Shown here piece by piece: positions 15,443 to 24,562 of a DNA stretch of 36,865 nt (position 1 is its first letter; each line of letters starts with the position of its first letter). The stretch covers positions 1-36,865 of the forward strand of contig NZ_WMIF01000033.1 in NCBI RefSeq assembly GCF_009711185.1. The letters are read 5' to 3'. A model generated the notes under the pieces. It had not been told where the DNA came from. It saw nothing but the letters and a program-made list of their open reading frames with translations, and did not search any database. The translations under genes were made by a program, and so were the position numbers. Source of the DNA: Paracoccus limosus. GTDB lineage: Bacteria; Pseudomonadota; Alphaproteobacteria; Rhodobacterales; Rhodobacteraceae.

Positions 15443-16453
15443 CTAGAGCCCGGTCAGCGGCTGGCTGCTGACCACCTGCCAGGTGATTTCCTGCAACCGC
15501 CGCGCCAGCGCCGGCGACGGTGCCACGGCGGCCGAGCCATCCGCGCGCAGCAGCTCGGCCGGCAGACCGACCGGGCTTTTGCCGTAAAGCACGGCGTAAT
15601 GCACCAACGCCGACAGGTAATTCCCCAGATCGCCCGGATGGATCGGGTCCAGTTGGCCGTCAGGCTGGCGGGCGAACAATTGCTCGCGCCCGGTCAGCTC
15701 GGCGATGCCCTTGGCTTCGGCCTCGGTGACGACGGCGGCCATGACCTGCCCCACCGGGATCAGCCAGACGGGCCGGTCCGCCGCCCGCGCCGCCGACCAC
15801 AAAAGCTGGCTCCACATCCGGTCCAGATCGCCCGGAATGCGCGCCAGCCAGTCGGGCTGATCGTCCAGCCCGTGCCAGCTTTCATACAGAAACAGCTGGA
15901 TCTGCGGCGTGCCCCGGACCGCCTCGGCCGCCCATTTCCCGGCGTAATCGGTGCTTTCCATATAACGTAGCGCATCGCTCAGCCGGACCATTTCGGTCAT
16001 GACGAAGGCATCATATTGCCCCGAGGCCAGCGCCTCATGCGCGTCGCGATAGAACGGGGTGTCATTTTCCTGCGCAAAGCCGGCGATGGCCTGCGGCCCC
16101 TGAAAATGGTCGCGCAGCGAGGCGCCCCAGCCCAGTTCCAGCGCATAATCATGCCCGGCCAGCTGCGCCAGCATTGCCGGCATGTCGCGGCCGACCAGAC
16201 TGTGGCCCAGCTGATAGACCCGCAGCGGGCGGTCGGGCAGCAGCCGGCTTTGGCCGTAAAGCGCCCGGACATCGGCGCCGTCATCCTGCGGCGGCAGCGG
16301 ATCGGGGCGCAATTGCCAGTAACCGCCGGCAAGGATCGCCAGCCCCAGCACGCCAAGCCCCAGCCGGGGCAGCGCCGCACCGCGCCAGCGCAGCGCCAGC
16401 CAAAAGCTTAGCCCCGCGGCCAGCACGATAAGGATCGGAACCAGATAACGCAT
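15443..16453 (-). CDS. Membrane-anchored SGNH-hydrolase-like protein, function unknown
   Basis: A 336-residue protein. Two hydrophobic helices (about 3-19 and 30-46) anchor it, and the rest is probably periplasmic. Motifs suggest an SGNH/GDSL-like fold: VYQLGHSLVGRDM near 78-90 could supply the nucleophile block, DAFVMTEMVRLSDAL the middle block, and DPIHPGDLGNYLSALVHY near 267-284 the paired Asp and His. The LYESWHGLDDQPDW segment is also distinctive. The glycine and asparagine blocks are not classical, so enzymatic activity is inferred. It has no obvious operon partner. Confidence 0.6.
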   Translation of the reverse strand: MRYLVPILIVLAAGLSFWLALRWRGAALPRLGLGVLGLAILAGGYWQLRPDPLPPQDDGADVRALYGQSRLLPDRPLRVYQLGHSLVGRDMPAMLAQLAGHDYALELGWGASLRDHFQGPQAIAGFAQENDTPFYRDAHEALASGQYDAFVMTEMVRLSDALRYMESTDYAGKWAAEAVRGTPQIQLFLYESWHGLDDQPDWLARIPGDLDRMWSQLLWSAARAADRPVWLIPVGQVMAAVVTEAEAKGIAELTGREQLFARQPDGQLDPIHPGDLGNYLSALVHYAVLYGKSPVGLPAELLRADGSAAVAPSPALARRLQEITWQVVSSQPLTGL

Positions 16454-16517
16454 GAAAAAACCCCTTATCAGGACGAAGGGGCCGGCATGGTCGTCGCACC
16501 GACCCCATGGGTGGACG

Positions 16518-16536
16518 GCCGCCCCGGTGGGGCGGC
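16518..16536 (-). terminator. GC hairpin after the DUF475 gene
   Basis: GCCGCCCC and GGGGCGGC form a perfect 8-bp stem around GGT, 12 bases beyond the stop of the minus-strand DUF475 gene. There is no T run, so efficiency is uncertain. Confidence 0.5.
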
Positions 16537-16547
16537 GCGTCGCGGCT

Positions 16548-17639
16548 TTAGTCGTGGGACGGGTTGTGCCGGTTCCAGCGGATCGAGGACCAGAGCGAGA
16601 TCCCGATCAGCGTCGCCCCGCCAAGGCCGGTGACGACCTCGGGAATATGGACCAGCGGCTGCACGAACATGATGACCGACAGCGCGATGATCGCATAAAA
16701 GGCGCCGTGCTCCAGAAAGCGGTATTCGGCCAGCGTGCCGCGTTCGACCAGCATGATCGTCATCGAACGCACATACATGGCGCCGATGCCCAGACCGATG
16801 GCGATGACGAACAGGTTATGCGTCAGCGCAAAGGCCCCGATCACCCCGTCAAAGCTGAAGGACGCGTCCAGAACTTCGAGGTAAAGGAACGCGCCCAGAC
16901 CGCCCTTGGCACCGGCCTGCAGCGTCTGTTGGCTGCTGTCCAGCAGCCCGCCCATGATCTCGACCAGCAGGAAGGTCAGCAGGCCCCAGATCGCCGAGCT
17001 GAAGAACACCTGCGATTCCACCGGCCCCAGAAAGCGCGAGAAGATCAGCACGGTGATCAGCACGATGGCGACCTCGATGCCCCGGATGGTGGCATAGCGG
17101 CTCATCTTGTCTTCCAGCCACTTGACCCAGTGCACGTCCTTTTCATGGTCGAAAAAGAACGACAGCCCGACCATCATCAGGAAGGTGCCGCCAAAGGCCG
17201 CGATCGGCAGATGCGCCGATTTCATGATCTCGGAATATTGCTCGGGCTGGGTCGCGGCCAGCACCAGCGCCTGCCACGGGCCGATATTGGCCGCGATGAC
17301 CACGATCAGCAGCGGGAACACGATCCGCATGCCAAAAACGGCGATGACGATGCCCCAAGTCAGAAAGCGATGCTGCCATTGCGGCGTCATCTCTTTCAGC
17401 TTGTTGGCGTTGACGATGGCGTTGTCGAAGCTGAGCGAGATTTCCAGCACTGCCAGAACTGCACAGATGAAAAAGATCGTCAGCGTGCCGCCGACGGTCC
17501 GGGTCATCTCCCATCCCAGAAAGGTGCCTAGCGCGAGGCCCAGGAAGGTGACGACGAATGCCCATTTGAAGTAGCTGAGGGTCGAGGGACGGGCACCATT
17601 CGCGGATGCCCCCGCGACACGGTTGTTTCCTTGCTGCAT
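16548..17639 (-). CDS. DUF475/TerC-family integral membrane protein
   Basis: A 363-residue polytopic membrane protein with about nine hydrophobic segments. Two acidic intramembrane motifs typical of the TerC superfamily, EISLSFDNAIVNANKLK (about 67-83) and LDASFSFDGVIGAFALTHN (about 241-259), form an internal pseudo-repeat and probably line a metal or ion site. TerC-type proteins have been linked to metal-ion efflux and to metalation of exported enzymes; the DUF475 branch itself is poorly characterised. It is a single-gene unit. On the minus strand a TTGACC-N17-CTTACA pair lies directly before the ATG, which would leave almost no leader, so the start or the promoter may need revision. Confidence 0.85.
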   Translation of the reverse strand: MQQGNNRVAGASANGARPSTLSYFKWAFVVTFLGLALGTFLGWEMTRTVGGTLTIFFICAVLAVLEISLSFDNAIVNANKLKEMTPQWQHRFLTWGIVIAVFGMRIVFPLLIVVIAANIGPWQALVLAATQPEQYSEIMKSAHLPIAAFGGTFLMMVGLSFFFDHEKDVHWVKWLEDKMSRYATIRGIEVAIVLITVLIFSRFLGPVESQVFFSSAIWGLLTFLLVEIMGGLLDSSQQTLQAGAKGGLGAFLYLEVLDASFSFDGVIGAFALTHNLFVIAIGLGIGAMYVRSMTIMLVERGTLAEYRFLEHGAFYAIIALSVIMFVQPLVHIPEVVTGLGGATLIGISLWSSIRWNRHNPSHD

Positions 17640-17790
17640 GTAAGAACAAGTCCAGGCGGCTGGTCAAAGATCGATGCCGACATCACGCATGTGCCGCCAC
17701 ATGCGCCAGAGGGGCCCGGACACCAAACTGTGTTCACGAAAACGCGAATGCCCGCCAAGATGGCGATTTCAGGCGGCAATTGCAAGCCTG

Positions 17791-19206
17791 TTATGCGCGC
17801 AGGGCCCGGCCCGGTGCCGCATCGCCCGCATCTATGGCCAGCGCAAAACGCAGCTCGACCGACAGGCCGCGCCCGCCCGGACCGGGGTTCAGCACCACCT
17901 GCCCGCCGAAAAGCCGTGCGATTTCATCGACGACCGGCAGGCCCAGCCCCATGCCGGGCGCGGCGCTGGTGCCACGGGCGAAACGGCTGACGGCGCGCGG
18001 CAGCGCCGCCTCGGGGATGCCGGGGCCATCATCCTCGACCGCGATCAGCGCCGAATCACCGTCACGCGCCACCCGCACCGTGACCAGCGTGCCGCGCCCG
18101 GTGTGCAGGATCGCGTTCGAGATCAGGTTGTGCAGCGCCTCGCCCAACAGCAAGGCCTCGGCGCGGATATGCAGCGGCCCCTGCCCCTCAAAGCCAAGGT
18201 CGATCCCGGCCTCGGCGGCGGCGGGGACATGTTCGGCGGTCAGATCGCGCGCAAAGCCCGCCAGTTCCAGCCGCCCCGGCGCCGCCCCCGCCGCGGCATC
18301 GACGCGGGCCAGCAGCAGAAGCTGCGCCAGAATGCGCTCGGCATGGGCGACGGCGACATCGCCCTTGCGCGCGGCGGCCCGCGCCTCGGCCAGCGAGGTC
18401 GCGCGCCCGGCCAGCGCCAGCTGCGTGCGCACCACGGCCAGCGGCGTGCGCAGCTGATGCCCGGCATTGCCGGTAAAGTTGCGCAGCCCGTCCAGCGCCG
18501 ATTTCAGCCGCGACATGAACAGGTTGATGGTGGCGACCAGCCCGCGCACCTCGGATGGCACCGGGGTCTCGACCGGGCTCAGATCGTCCGAGCTGCGCGT
18601 GGCGATGGCCTCGCCCAGCCGGCGCAGTGGCCGCAGCGACAGGGTGACGGCCAGCCAGACGATCAGCCCGGCGCCCAGCATCATCATCAGCAAGCGCAGT
18701 GCCGAACGCATCAGGATGGCGCGGGTCAGCTGCTGGCGGGCATTGGTGGTTTCGGCCACAGTGACGGTAAAGGGCACCTCGTCGATCCCGGTGGAGGCGG
18801 CGCGGGCGATGCTGGCCACACGCACCGGCTCGCCCCGGAACAGGTCATCGGCAAAAGCCGGATCGCCTCCCTGCACCGCCCGCGCCACCGGCAGATCGGC
18901 ATAGCCCGTCACCATCTGGCCCGGCGGCCCATCCACGCGGTAGAATACGCGATCCTCGGCGGCCGAGCTCAGCATCTCCAGCGCGCCATAGGGGATGGCA
19001 ATGGCGATGCGGCCGGCCTGATCCAGCGAGGCGCGTTCGGCGATCACCAAAGCCGAGCCCGACAGCACCCTGTCGGCCAGTGCGGTCGCCATGCGCTGCG
19101 CCTCGCGCCATGTATCGACCAAGGCCAGCGCGCCCAGAACCGCCGTTGCCACCAAAAGCCATGCCAGCAACCGGCGGCGGATCGAGAACGGCCGCCCGGC
19201 TCTCAC
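17791..19206 (-). CDS. tctE: TctE-type sensor histidine kinase
   Basis: A 471-residue inner-membrane sensor. There is one membrane helix near 12-30 and another near 168-190, enclosing a periplasmic domain of about 135 residues (TctE N-terminal type). A HAMP-like linker, the H-box AGHQLRTPLAVVRTQ with His250 as phosphoacceptor, the N-box EALHNLISNAILHT and the G-box EDDGPGIP plus GMGLGLPVV follow. It would phosphorylate the response regulator encoded just upstream. The start is GTG, overlapping the regulator stop as GTGA. The divergent binding-protein gene and tctCBA indicate control of tricarboxylate uptake. The symbol follows family and context. Confidence 0.87.
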   Translation of the reverse strand: MRAGRPFSIRRRLLAWLLVATAVLGALALVDTWREAQRMATALADRVLSGSALVIAERASLDQAGRIAIAIPYGALEMLSSAAEDRVFYRVDGPPGQMVTGYADLPVARAVQGGDPAFADDLFRGEPVRVASIARAASTGIDEVPFTVTVAETTNARQQLTRAILMRSALRLLMMMLGAGLIVWLAVTLSLRPLRRLGEAIATRSSDDLSPVETPVPSEVRGLVATINLFMSRLKSALDGLRNFTGNAGHQLRTPLAVVRTQLALAGRATSLAEARAAARKGDVAVAHAERILAQLLLLARVDAAAGAAPGRLELAGFARDLTAEHVPAAAEAGIDLGFEGQGPLHIRAEALLLGEALHNLISNAILHTGRGTLVTVRVARDGDSALIAVEDDGPGIPEAALPRAVSRFARGTSAAPGMGLGLPVVDEIARLFGGQVVLNPGPGGRGLSVELRFALAIDAGDAAPGRALRA

Positions 19207-19874
19207 GGATCGGCCCGGTCGAGGAAATAACCGATGCCGCGCGCGGTGCGGATGGTCAGCCCCGCCCCCGCCAGCCGCTTGCGCAACCGGCTGACATATT
19301 GCTCGATGGCATTGGGCGACAGGTCATCCTCAAGCGAGGTCAGGCTTTGCACGATGCTGTCGCGCGCCACCACCTTGCCGGCGCGGGTGATCAGCAATTC
19401 CAGCAGGCCGCGTTCGCGCGCGGGCAGGTCCAACGGCTGATCGCCCACCGAAAAGCTGCGCCCGTTCTGGTCATAGGTCAGGCGGCCATAGCTGACGGTC
19501 GCCGTGCGCAACCCTGCCTGCCGCCGCAGAAGCGAGCGGATGCGCGCCTCGAATTCGCCGATGTCAAAGGGTTTGATCAGGTAATCGTCCGCGCCCAGAT
19601 CCAGCCCACGTACGCGTTCCTCGGGGGTGCCGCGCGCGGTCAGGATCATCACCGCCGCCGGGTTGCGCCGGGCACGCATGGCGCGCAGCACCTCCAGCCC
19701 GTCCATCTGCGGCAGGTTCAGGTCAAGGATCACCAGATCAAAGCTTTCCGCCGCCGCCAGCGCATCGGCCGAAGCGCCGTCATGGACCACGTCCACCGCA
19801 TGTCCCGATTGCCGCAGCAGGGCCAAAAGCCCCTCGGCCAGCGAAAGATTGTCCTCGACCAGCAGGATGCGCAT
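19203..19874 (-). CDS. tctD: TctD-type response regulator (OmpR family)
   Basis: A 223-residue regulator with a receiver domain (acidic pocket Glu7/Asp8, phosphoacceptor Asp51 in LVILDLNLPQMDG, conserved Thr in ILTARG and Lys in YLIKPFD) and an OmpR/PhoB-type winged helix at about 125-220 (SPNAIEQYVSRLRKRL...TIRTARGIGYFL). It should activate or repress the tct genes in response to phosphorylation by the neighbouring kinase. It is divergent from the PgtC-like binding protein with 113 bases between them, so it may control both directions. Confidence 0.88.
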   Translation of the reverse strand: MRILLVEDNLSLAEGLLALLRQSGHAVDVVHDGASADALAAAESFDLVILDLNLPQMDGLEVLRAMRARRNPAAVMILTARGTPEERVRGLDLGADDYLIKPFDIGEFEARIRSLLRRQAGLRTATVSYGRLTYDQNGRSFSVGDQPLDLPARERGLLELLITRAGKVVARDSIVQSLTSLEDDLSPNAIEQYVSRLRKRLAGAGLTIRTARGIGYFLDRADP

Positions 19875-19933
19875 GAATTCCCCCTGCCCGCGACAGTAGA
19901 CGCAGCCGCGCCGCTTGTGAACCGCGACGGGCT

Positions 19934-19955
19934 AAGCCGTCCGATGGGGCGGCTT
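19934..19955. promoter_or_regulatory. Candidate operator in the tctD/binding-protein divergent region
   Basis: AAGCCG-N10-CGGCTT is a perfect 6-bp inverted repeat, 33 bases before the plus-strand start at 19988. It is a candidate site for TctD or another regulator. No clear promoter hexamers were found in the 113-bp gap. Confidence 0.3.
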
Positions 19956-19987
19956 GCGAAAGCGGCCGGCTGCGGCAATCATCAGCC

Positions 19988-21058
19988 ATGCGTCTGGCTG
20001 TCCTGTTGACCACCCTGATCCTGATGCTGCCGGCCATGGCGCGGGCAGAGCTGACCCTGTTTCCCGCGCCGGGCCAGCGGCAGGCGGGGGTGCTGACGAT
20101 CTATTCCTCGCTGGATCAGGAACTGGCCCGCCCGCTGGTGCTGGCCTTTCAGCAGGCTCATCCCGACATTGCCGTGCGTTACGAGGACATGCTGACCGGC
20201 GCGCTGCACGACCGCATCGTGGCCGAGACCGAGGCCGGGACCGGCACGGCGGATTTTGCTTTTTCCTCGGCCATGGACCTGCAGGTCAAGCTGGCCAATG
20301 ACGGCTATGCCCGGCCCGTCGTCACCCCCGACACCGCTGATTGGCCCGACTGGGCGAATTGGCGCGACACCGCCTATGCGCTGACCTATGAGCCGGCGGT
20401 CTTTGCCTATCACAAGCCCAGCTTTCGCGATCATCCGCCGCCTGCGACCCGTGCCGATCTGATGCGCTGGATGGCCGAACATCCCGATCAGGCGCAAGGC
20501 CGGATCGGCACCTATGACGTGTCGCGCTCGGGCGTGGGGTATCTGTTTCTGGCGCGGGATCAGGAACTTTACCCCGGCATCTGGCAGGTGGTCACGGCCA
20601 TGGGCCGGGCGGGCGTGCAGCAATTCCCGACTAGCGGCGCGCTGCTGGAACGGATCGCCGACGGGCGGCTGGCGCTGGGATACAACCTGCTGGGCTCTTA
20701 CGCCGCCGACTGGGCGCGCAGCCACCCCTCGATCGGGCTGATCCTGCCGCGCGACTTTACCGTGGTCGTGTCCCGCGTCGGACTGGTCCCGGCCGGCGCG
20801 CGCGCGCCCGAACTGGGCGCGGGCTTTCTGGCCATGCTGATGTCGCCCGAGGGCCAGGCCCTGCTGTCGCGCACGCTGCGGCTGTCGGCCGTCAGCCTGG
20901 AGGTTGCGGGCCGGCCCTCGCCGGCGGGCGGGATGGAGGATCTGGCTGGGCTGCGTCTGAAACCCGTGCTGGTCAGCCCCGGCCTGCTGGCCTATCTGGA
21001 TCAGGCGACGCGGGCGCGGCTGCTGGCGCGCTGGAACGACGCCCTTGCCGGCAAATGA
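19988..21058 (+). CDS. PgtC-like periplasmic solute-binding protein
   Basis: A 356-residue extracellular solute-binding protein of the iron/spermidine-type fold. The signal peptide is at 1-20 (ending PAMARA). The mature part begins with GVLTIYSSLDQELARPLVLAFQQAHPDIAVRYEDM, typical of this class, and continues with DFAFSSAMDLQVKLANDGYARP and a C-terminal LLSRTLRLSAVS region. No ABC permease or ATPase genes accompany it. It lies between the TctDE pair and tctCBA. A similar protein, PgtC, works with a two-component system in phosphoglycerate sensing, so a regulatory rather than transport role is reasonable. The ligand may be citrate or another carboxylate. Confidence 0.82.
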   Translation: MRLAVLLTTLILMLPAMARAELTLFPAPGQRQAGVLTIYSSLDQELARPLVLAFQQAHPDIAVRYEDMLTGALHDRIVAETEAGTGTADFAFSSAMDLQVKLANDGYARPVVTPDTADWPDWANWRDTAYALTYEPAVFAYHKPSFRDHPPPATRADLMRWMAEHPDQAQGRIGTYDVSRSGVGYLFLARDQELYPGIWQVVTAMGRAGVQQFPTSGALLERIADGRLALGYNLLGSYAADWARSHPSIGLILPRDFTVVVSRVGLVPAGARAPELGAGFLAMLMSPEGQALLSRTLRLSAVSLEVAGRPSPAGGMEDLAGLRLKPVLVSPGLLAYLDQATRARLLARWNDALAGK

Positions 21059-21073
21059 CCCCTGACGTCACAT

Positions 21074-21094
21074 CATGGCAGCCATGCTTTTTTC
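21074..21094 (+). terminator. Weak hairpin and T tract after the binding-protein gene
   Basis: CATGGCAGCCATG (21074-21086) is a perfect dyad whose outer 4 bp can form a stem, followed by CTTTTTTCG. Its position 16 bases after the stop fits a weak intrinsic terminator; as DNA it could also be a protein-binding palindrome. Confidence 0.45.
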
Positions 21095-21100
21095 GCAAAA

Positions 21101-21142
21101 TGTCAGGTCTATGACAGGTTCGCATGATTGAACTCTGACAGG
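21101..21142 (+). promoter_or_regulatory. Candidate TctD operator upstream of tctC
   Basis: TGTCA-N6-TGACA (21101-21116) is a perfect inverted repeat, and the half-site TGACAGG recurs at 21112-21118 and 21136-21142, spaced 24 bases. The array lies about 120-160 bases before the tctC start in a 205-base gene-free region. OmpR-type regulators usually bind paired half-sites, so this is a reasonable but untested TctD target. Confidence 0.4.
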
Positions 21143-21263
21143 GCCCTTCCTGGGCTCGGGAGGGAATCCCCCGCCTTTGGGAGAGGGCGCGGGTTCTGAT
21201 CGAACACAAAAGACAGCAGCGACCGGGCCCCAGCGGCGACACCGGCGCCAGCGGAGGAATGTC

Positions 21264-22205
21264 ATGAAACATCTCGTTCTCGCCAGCCTGTTTGCCGGCG
21301 CCATGGCTCTGCCCGCCATGGCCGATTACACCATCATCGCGCCCGCCAACCCCGGCGGCGGCTGGGACCAGACTGCGCGCACCATGCAATCCGTCCTGCA
21401 AGAGGAAGGCATCTCGAAATCGGTGCAGGTCCAGAACGTGCCCGGCGCCGGCGGCACCATCGGGCTTGCGCAATTCGCCAGCCAGAACAAGGGCAACCCC
21501 GATGCGCTGATCGTCGGCGGCTATGTCATGGTCGGCGCCATCCTGACCAACAAGGCCCCCGTCACCCTGAAGGACGTGACCCCGATCGCCCGGCTGACCG
21601 GCGAATACGAGGCCGTGGTCGTGCCCGCCGCCTCGGACATCAAGGACATCAAGGGCCTGATCGACGCGCTGAAGGCCAATCCGGGCGCGGTCAGCTGGGC
21701 CGGCGGCTCGGCCGGCGGCACCGACCATATCGCGGTCGGCATGATCGCCAAGGCGGCCGATGTCGATCCGACCAAGATCAACTACATCGCCTATTCCGGT
21801 GGTGGCGAAGCTCTGGCCGCGATCCTTGGCAATCAGGTCACGGCGGGCGTCAGCTCGCTGGGCGAGTTCGAGGCTCAGGTCAAGGCCGGCACCCTGCGCC
21901 TGCTCGCCGTTTCGGCGCCCGAACGTATCGAGGGCGTTGACGCGCCGACGCTGAAAGAGGCGGGGCTGAATATCAACCTGCAGAACTGGCGCATGGTCGC
22001 CGCTGCCCCCGGCCTTTCGGACGAACAAAAGGCCAAGATCACCGGCGACATCGAAAAGATGGCGAAATCCGAGGCATGGAAGAAGCAACTGGCCGACAAG
22101 GGCTGGATGGACACCTTCCTTGCCGGGCCGGCCTTTGACGAGCAACTTGCCAAGGATGAGGCCGACACCGCCGTCATCCTCAAGGACATCGGTCTGGTCA
22201 AATGA
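21264..22205 (+). CDS. tctC: Tripartite tricarboxylate transporter substrate-binding protein
   Basis: A 313-residue periplasmic receptor of the TTT/Bug family. The signal peptide is at 1-20 ([20 protein letters not shown]). Family hallmarks are [35 protein letters not shown] and [17 protein letters not shown], regions that hold the carboxylate ligand through bridging waters. It captures citrate or a similar di/tricarboxylate for TctAB. GGAGGA lies 5 bases before the chosen ATG; the upstream frame is not homologous. Its stop overlaps the tctB start (ATGA). Confidence 0.93.
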   Translation: MKHLVLASLFAGAMALPAMADYTIIAPANPGGGWDQTARTMQSVLQEEGISKSVQVQNVPGAGGTIGLAQFASQNKGNPDALIVGGYVMVGAILTNKAPVTLKDVTPIARLTGEYEAVVVPAASDIKDIKGLIDALKANPGAVSWAGGSAGGTDHIAVGMIAKAADVDPTKINYIAYSGGGEALAAILGNQVTAGVSSLGEFEAQVKAGTLRLLAVSAPERIEGVDAPTLKEAGLNINLQNWRMVAAAPGLSDEQKAKITGDIEKMAKSEAWKKQLADKGWMDTFLAGPAFDEQLAKDEADTAVILKDIGLVK

Positions 22206-22693
22206 GCCAGTCACCTGACACGGGGGGCCGCCGCGATCTGGCGGCCCTGATCATCGCGGCCTTTCTGGCCGTCGTCGCCGGGGTCATGCTGTGGGACAGC
22301 GCCCGGCTGGCCGATCTGGGCGGCTATTCCGGCGTCGGCCCCGCCACCATTCCGCGCGTCGTCGCGATCTGCCTGCTGGGTCTGGCCGGCTGGACCGCCG
22401 TTGCGGCGCTGCGCGGGGACTTTCCCGAACGCCCGGCGCAGAACCCGGCCCCGGTGCTGTGGATCGTCGCCGGGCTGGCGCTGCAAATGCTGCTCTTGCA
22501 TTTCGCCGGTTTCTCGGTCGCGACCGGGATCCTGTTTGCCTGCACCGCCCGCGCCTTTGGCAAGACCAATCTGGCCATGACGCTGCCCATCGGCATCGTC
22601 GTCTCGTTTTTGGTCTGGGTGGTGTTTTCGCAACTTCTCATGCTGCATCTGCCCGCCGGGCCGCTGGAGCATCTGATCTTTGCCAAGGGTTAG
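22202..22693 (+). CDS. tctB: Tripartite tricarboxylate transporter small membrane subunit
   Basis: A 163-residue protein with four predicted membrane segments (about 13-30, 60-75, 85-105 and 125-148), the usual size and topology of the small TctB subunit. It pairs with TctA to form the membrane part of the secondary, ion-coupled transporter. It is translationally coupled to tctC by ATGA and followed 3 bases later by tctA. Confidence 0.9.
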   Translation: MSQSPDTGGRRDLAALIIAAFLAVVAGVMLWDSARLADLGGYSGVGPATIPRVVAICLLGLAGWTAVAALRGDFPERPAQNPAPVLWIVAGLALQMLLLHFAGFSVATGILFACTARAFGKTNLAMTLPIGIVVSFLVWVVFSQLLMLHLPAGPLEHLIFAKG

Positions 22694-22696
22694 GCC

Positions 22697-24214
22697 ATGA
22701 GCGCATTCGATTTCCTGATGCAGGGCCTCGTCACCGCCGCCGATCCGATGATGCTGCTGTATGCGCTGATCGGGGTGACGCTGGGCACCGCCGTGGGCGT
22801 GCTGCCCGGCATCGGCCCGGCGCTGACCGTGGCGCTGCTGCTGCCGGTCACCTACCGGCTGGATGCCGCAGGCTCGCTCATCATGTTCGCCGGCATCTAT
22901 TATGGCGGCATGTATGGCGGATCGACCACCTCGATCCTACTCAACACACCCGGCGAAAGCGCGTCCATCATCACCGCGCTGGAAGGCAACAAGATGGCCC
23001 GCAAGGGGCGCGGCGGCCCCGCGCTTGCCACCGCCGCCATCGGGTCATTCGTCGCGGGGCTGATCGCCACGCTGCTGCTGGCCTTCCTTGCGCCCACCAT
23101 CGTCAAGGTCGCGCTGGTCTTTGGCCCGCGTGAATATTTCGCCCTGATGATGCTGGCCTTTGTCACCGTCTCGGCGGCCTTCGGCGATTCGGCACTGCGC
23201 GGGCTGACCTCGCTGTTTCTGGGGCTGGCGCTGGCCTGCGTCGGCATCGACCAGTTGACCGGGCAAGCGCGCCTGTCCTTTGGCCAGCCCGAGCTTCTGG
23301 ACGGGATCGAAGTCACCACCATGGCCGTCGCCATGTTCGCCATTGGCGAGGCGCTGGCCATTGCCGGCGCGCGCAACCAGCACGACGATTCGGTGCTGGC
23401 GGTCAAGGGCTCGGTCTGGATGAACCGGCAGGACTGGGCGCGGTCGTGGAAGCCATGGCTGCGCGGCACGCTCATCGGCTTTCCCATCGGCGCGATGCCG
23501 GCTGGCGGGGCCGAGATCGGCACCTTCCTGAGCTACGCCGCCGAAAAGAAGCTGACCAAGCATCCCGAGGAATTCGGCAATGGCGCCATCGAGGGCGTCG
23601 CCGGTCCCGAGGCCGCCAACAACGCCTCGGCCGCCGGAACGCTGGTGCCGCTGCTGACGCTGGGTCTGCCGACCTCGGCCACGGCGGCGATCATGCTGGC
23701 AGGCTTTCAGCAATTCGGCCTGCAACCGGGGCCGCTGCTGTTTGCCACCAACCCGACGCTGGTCTGGGGGCTGATCGCCAGCCTGCTGATCGCGAATGCC
23801 ATGCTGCTGGTGCTGAACCTGCCGCTGATCGGGCTGTGGGTGAAACTGCTGCGGGTGCCGAAACCATGGCTTTACGCGGGCATCCTGCTGTTTGCGACGC
23901 TGGGCACCATCGGCGCCAACCCCTCGACCTTTGAACTGGGGATGCTGCTGGGCTTTGGCGTGCTGGGCTATGTCATGCGGCTTTACGGCTATCCGATCGC
24001 GCCGATCGTCGTCGGTCTGATCCTTGGTCCGATGGCCGAACAGCAGCTGCGCCGGGCGCTGTCGATCAGCCAGGGCGACTGGACCTATCTGGCAAGCTCG
24101 CCCATCGCAGCGACGCTGCTGGCCTTGGCGGCACTGGCGCTGATCGTGCCGCTGATCCTGCGCGCGCGCGGCAAGGGCGAGGTGCTGGCCCAGCTGGCCG
24201 GCGATGAGGACTAG
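22697..24214 (+). CDS. tctA: Tripartite tricarboxylate transporter large membrane subunit
   Basis: A 505-residue polytopic protein with about 11-12 membrane segments, the ion-coupled translocating subunit. Family signatures are [27 protein letters not shown] (about 31-57), [23 protein letters not shown] (about 68-90), and in the second half [19 protein letters not shown] with the repeated [16 protein letters not shown]. The length is standard. A strong terminator follows, closing the tctCBA operon. Confidence 0.95.
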   Translation: MSAFDFLMQGLVTAADPMMLLYALIGVTLGTAVGVLPGIGPALTVALLLPVTYRLDAAGSLIMFAGIYYGGMYGGSTTSILLNTPGESASIITALEGNKMARKGRGGPALATAAIGSFVAGLIATLLLAFLAPTIVKVALVFGPREYFALMMLAFVTVSAAFGDSALRGLTSLFLGLALACVGIDQLTGQARLSFGQPELLDGIEVTTMAVAMFAIGEALAIAGARNQHDDSVLAVKGSVWMNRQDWARSWKPWLRGTLIGFPIGAMPAGGAEIGTFLSYAAEKKLTKHPEEFGNGAIEGVAGPEAANNASAAGTLVPLLTLGLPTSATAAIMLAGFQQFGLQPGPLLFATNPTLVWGLIASLLIANAMLLVLNLPLIGLWVKLLRVPKPWLYAGILLFATLGTIGANPSTFELGMLLGFGVLGYVMRLYGYPIAPIVVGLILGPMAEQQLRRALSISQGDWTYLASSPIAATLLALAALALIVPLILRARGKGEVLAQLAGDED

Positions 24215-24237
24215 GCTGCAATTCGCGGCCCGAAAGC

Positions 24238-24267
24238 CCCGCCATGCCCCCGCGGCATGGCGGGTTT
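24238..24267 (+). terminator. Intrinsic terminator of tctCBA
   Basis: CCCGCCATGCC and GGCATGGCGGG form a perfect 11-bp stem around a 5-base loop, followed by TTTGAC, beginning 23 bases after the tctA stop. Confidence 0.8.
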
Positions 24268-24346
24268 GACCATTGGCGGCGTTGTCCAGGCGCGGGTTCG
24301 GCTCCATCTCCGGGGTATCGAAACCACGGGACAGACAGGCAAGGCC

Positions 24347-24499
24347 ATGACCGCTTTCCGCTTCATCCAATCGCTGTTCGGCACCTTCCGTGCCGCCATC
24401 CATGCCGCCGCCGCCGCCGACATGCACCGCACCCCCGCCGCCCGCGACCTCGACCGGCTCGGCATCTCGCCCGCAGCCTTCCGGGCGATCCATCTCTGA
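24347..24499 (+). CDS. Small DUF1127-like protein (50 residues)
   Basis: A 50-residue ORF from the ATG at 24347. The C-terminal part, TPAARDLDRLGISPAAFRAI, resembles the short DUF1127/YjiS-type domain, an Arg-rich small-protein family whose members act in RNA turnover, phosphate or stress responses in alphaproteobacteria. The N-terminal half (FRFIQSLFGTFRAAIHAAAAA) is an amphipathic helix. It lies between the tct terminator and its own terminator, so it is an independent unit. Longer in-frame starts run through the preceding terminator and are rejected. The match is short and the call moderate. Confidence 0.6.
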   Translation: MTAFRFIQSLFGTFRAAIHAAAAADMHRTPAARDLDRLGISPAAFRAIHL

Positions 24500-24527
24500 T
24501 TGCCGGCAGGCCGGCACTGGCCATCAC

Positions 24528-24562
24528 AGCCGTCCGCATCCTTGGGGATCGGGCGGCTTTTT
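24528..24562 (+). terminator. Intrinsic terminator after the DUF1127-like gene
   Basis: AGCCGTCCGCATCC and GGATCGGGCGGCT form a long stem with one mismatch and one bulge, followed by five T residues (24558-24562). Confidence 0.75.

Noticed and set aside
22891..24517. Long minus-strand ORFs opposite tctA
   Set aside because: Low-complexity Gln/Arg/Gly composition, no motif, no ribosome site; they are shadows of tctA.
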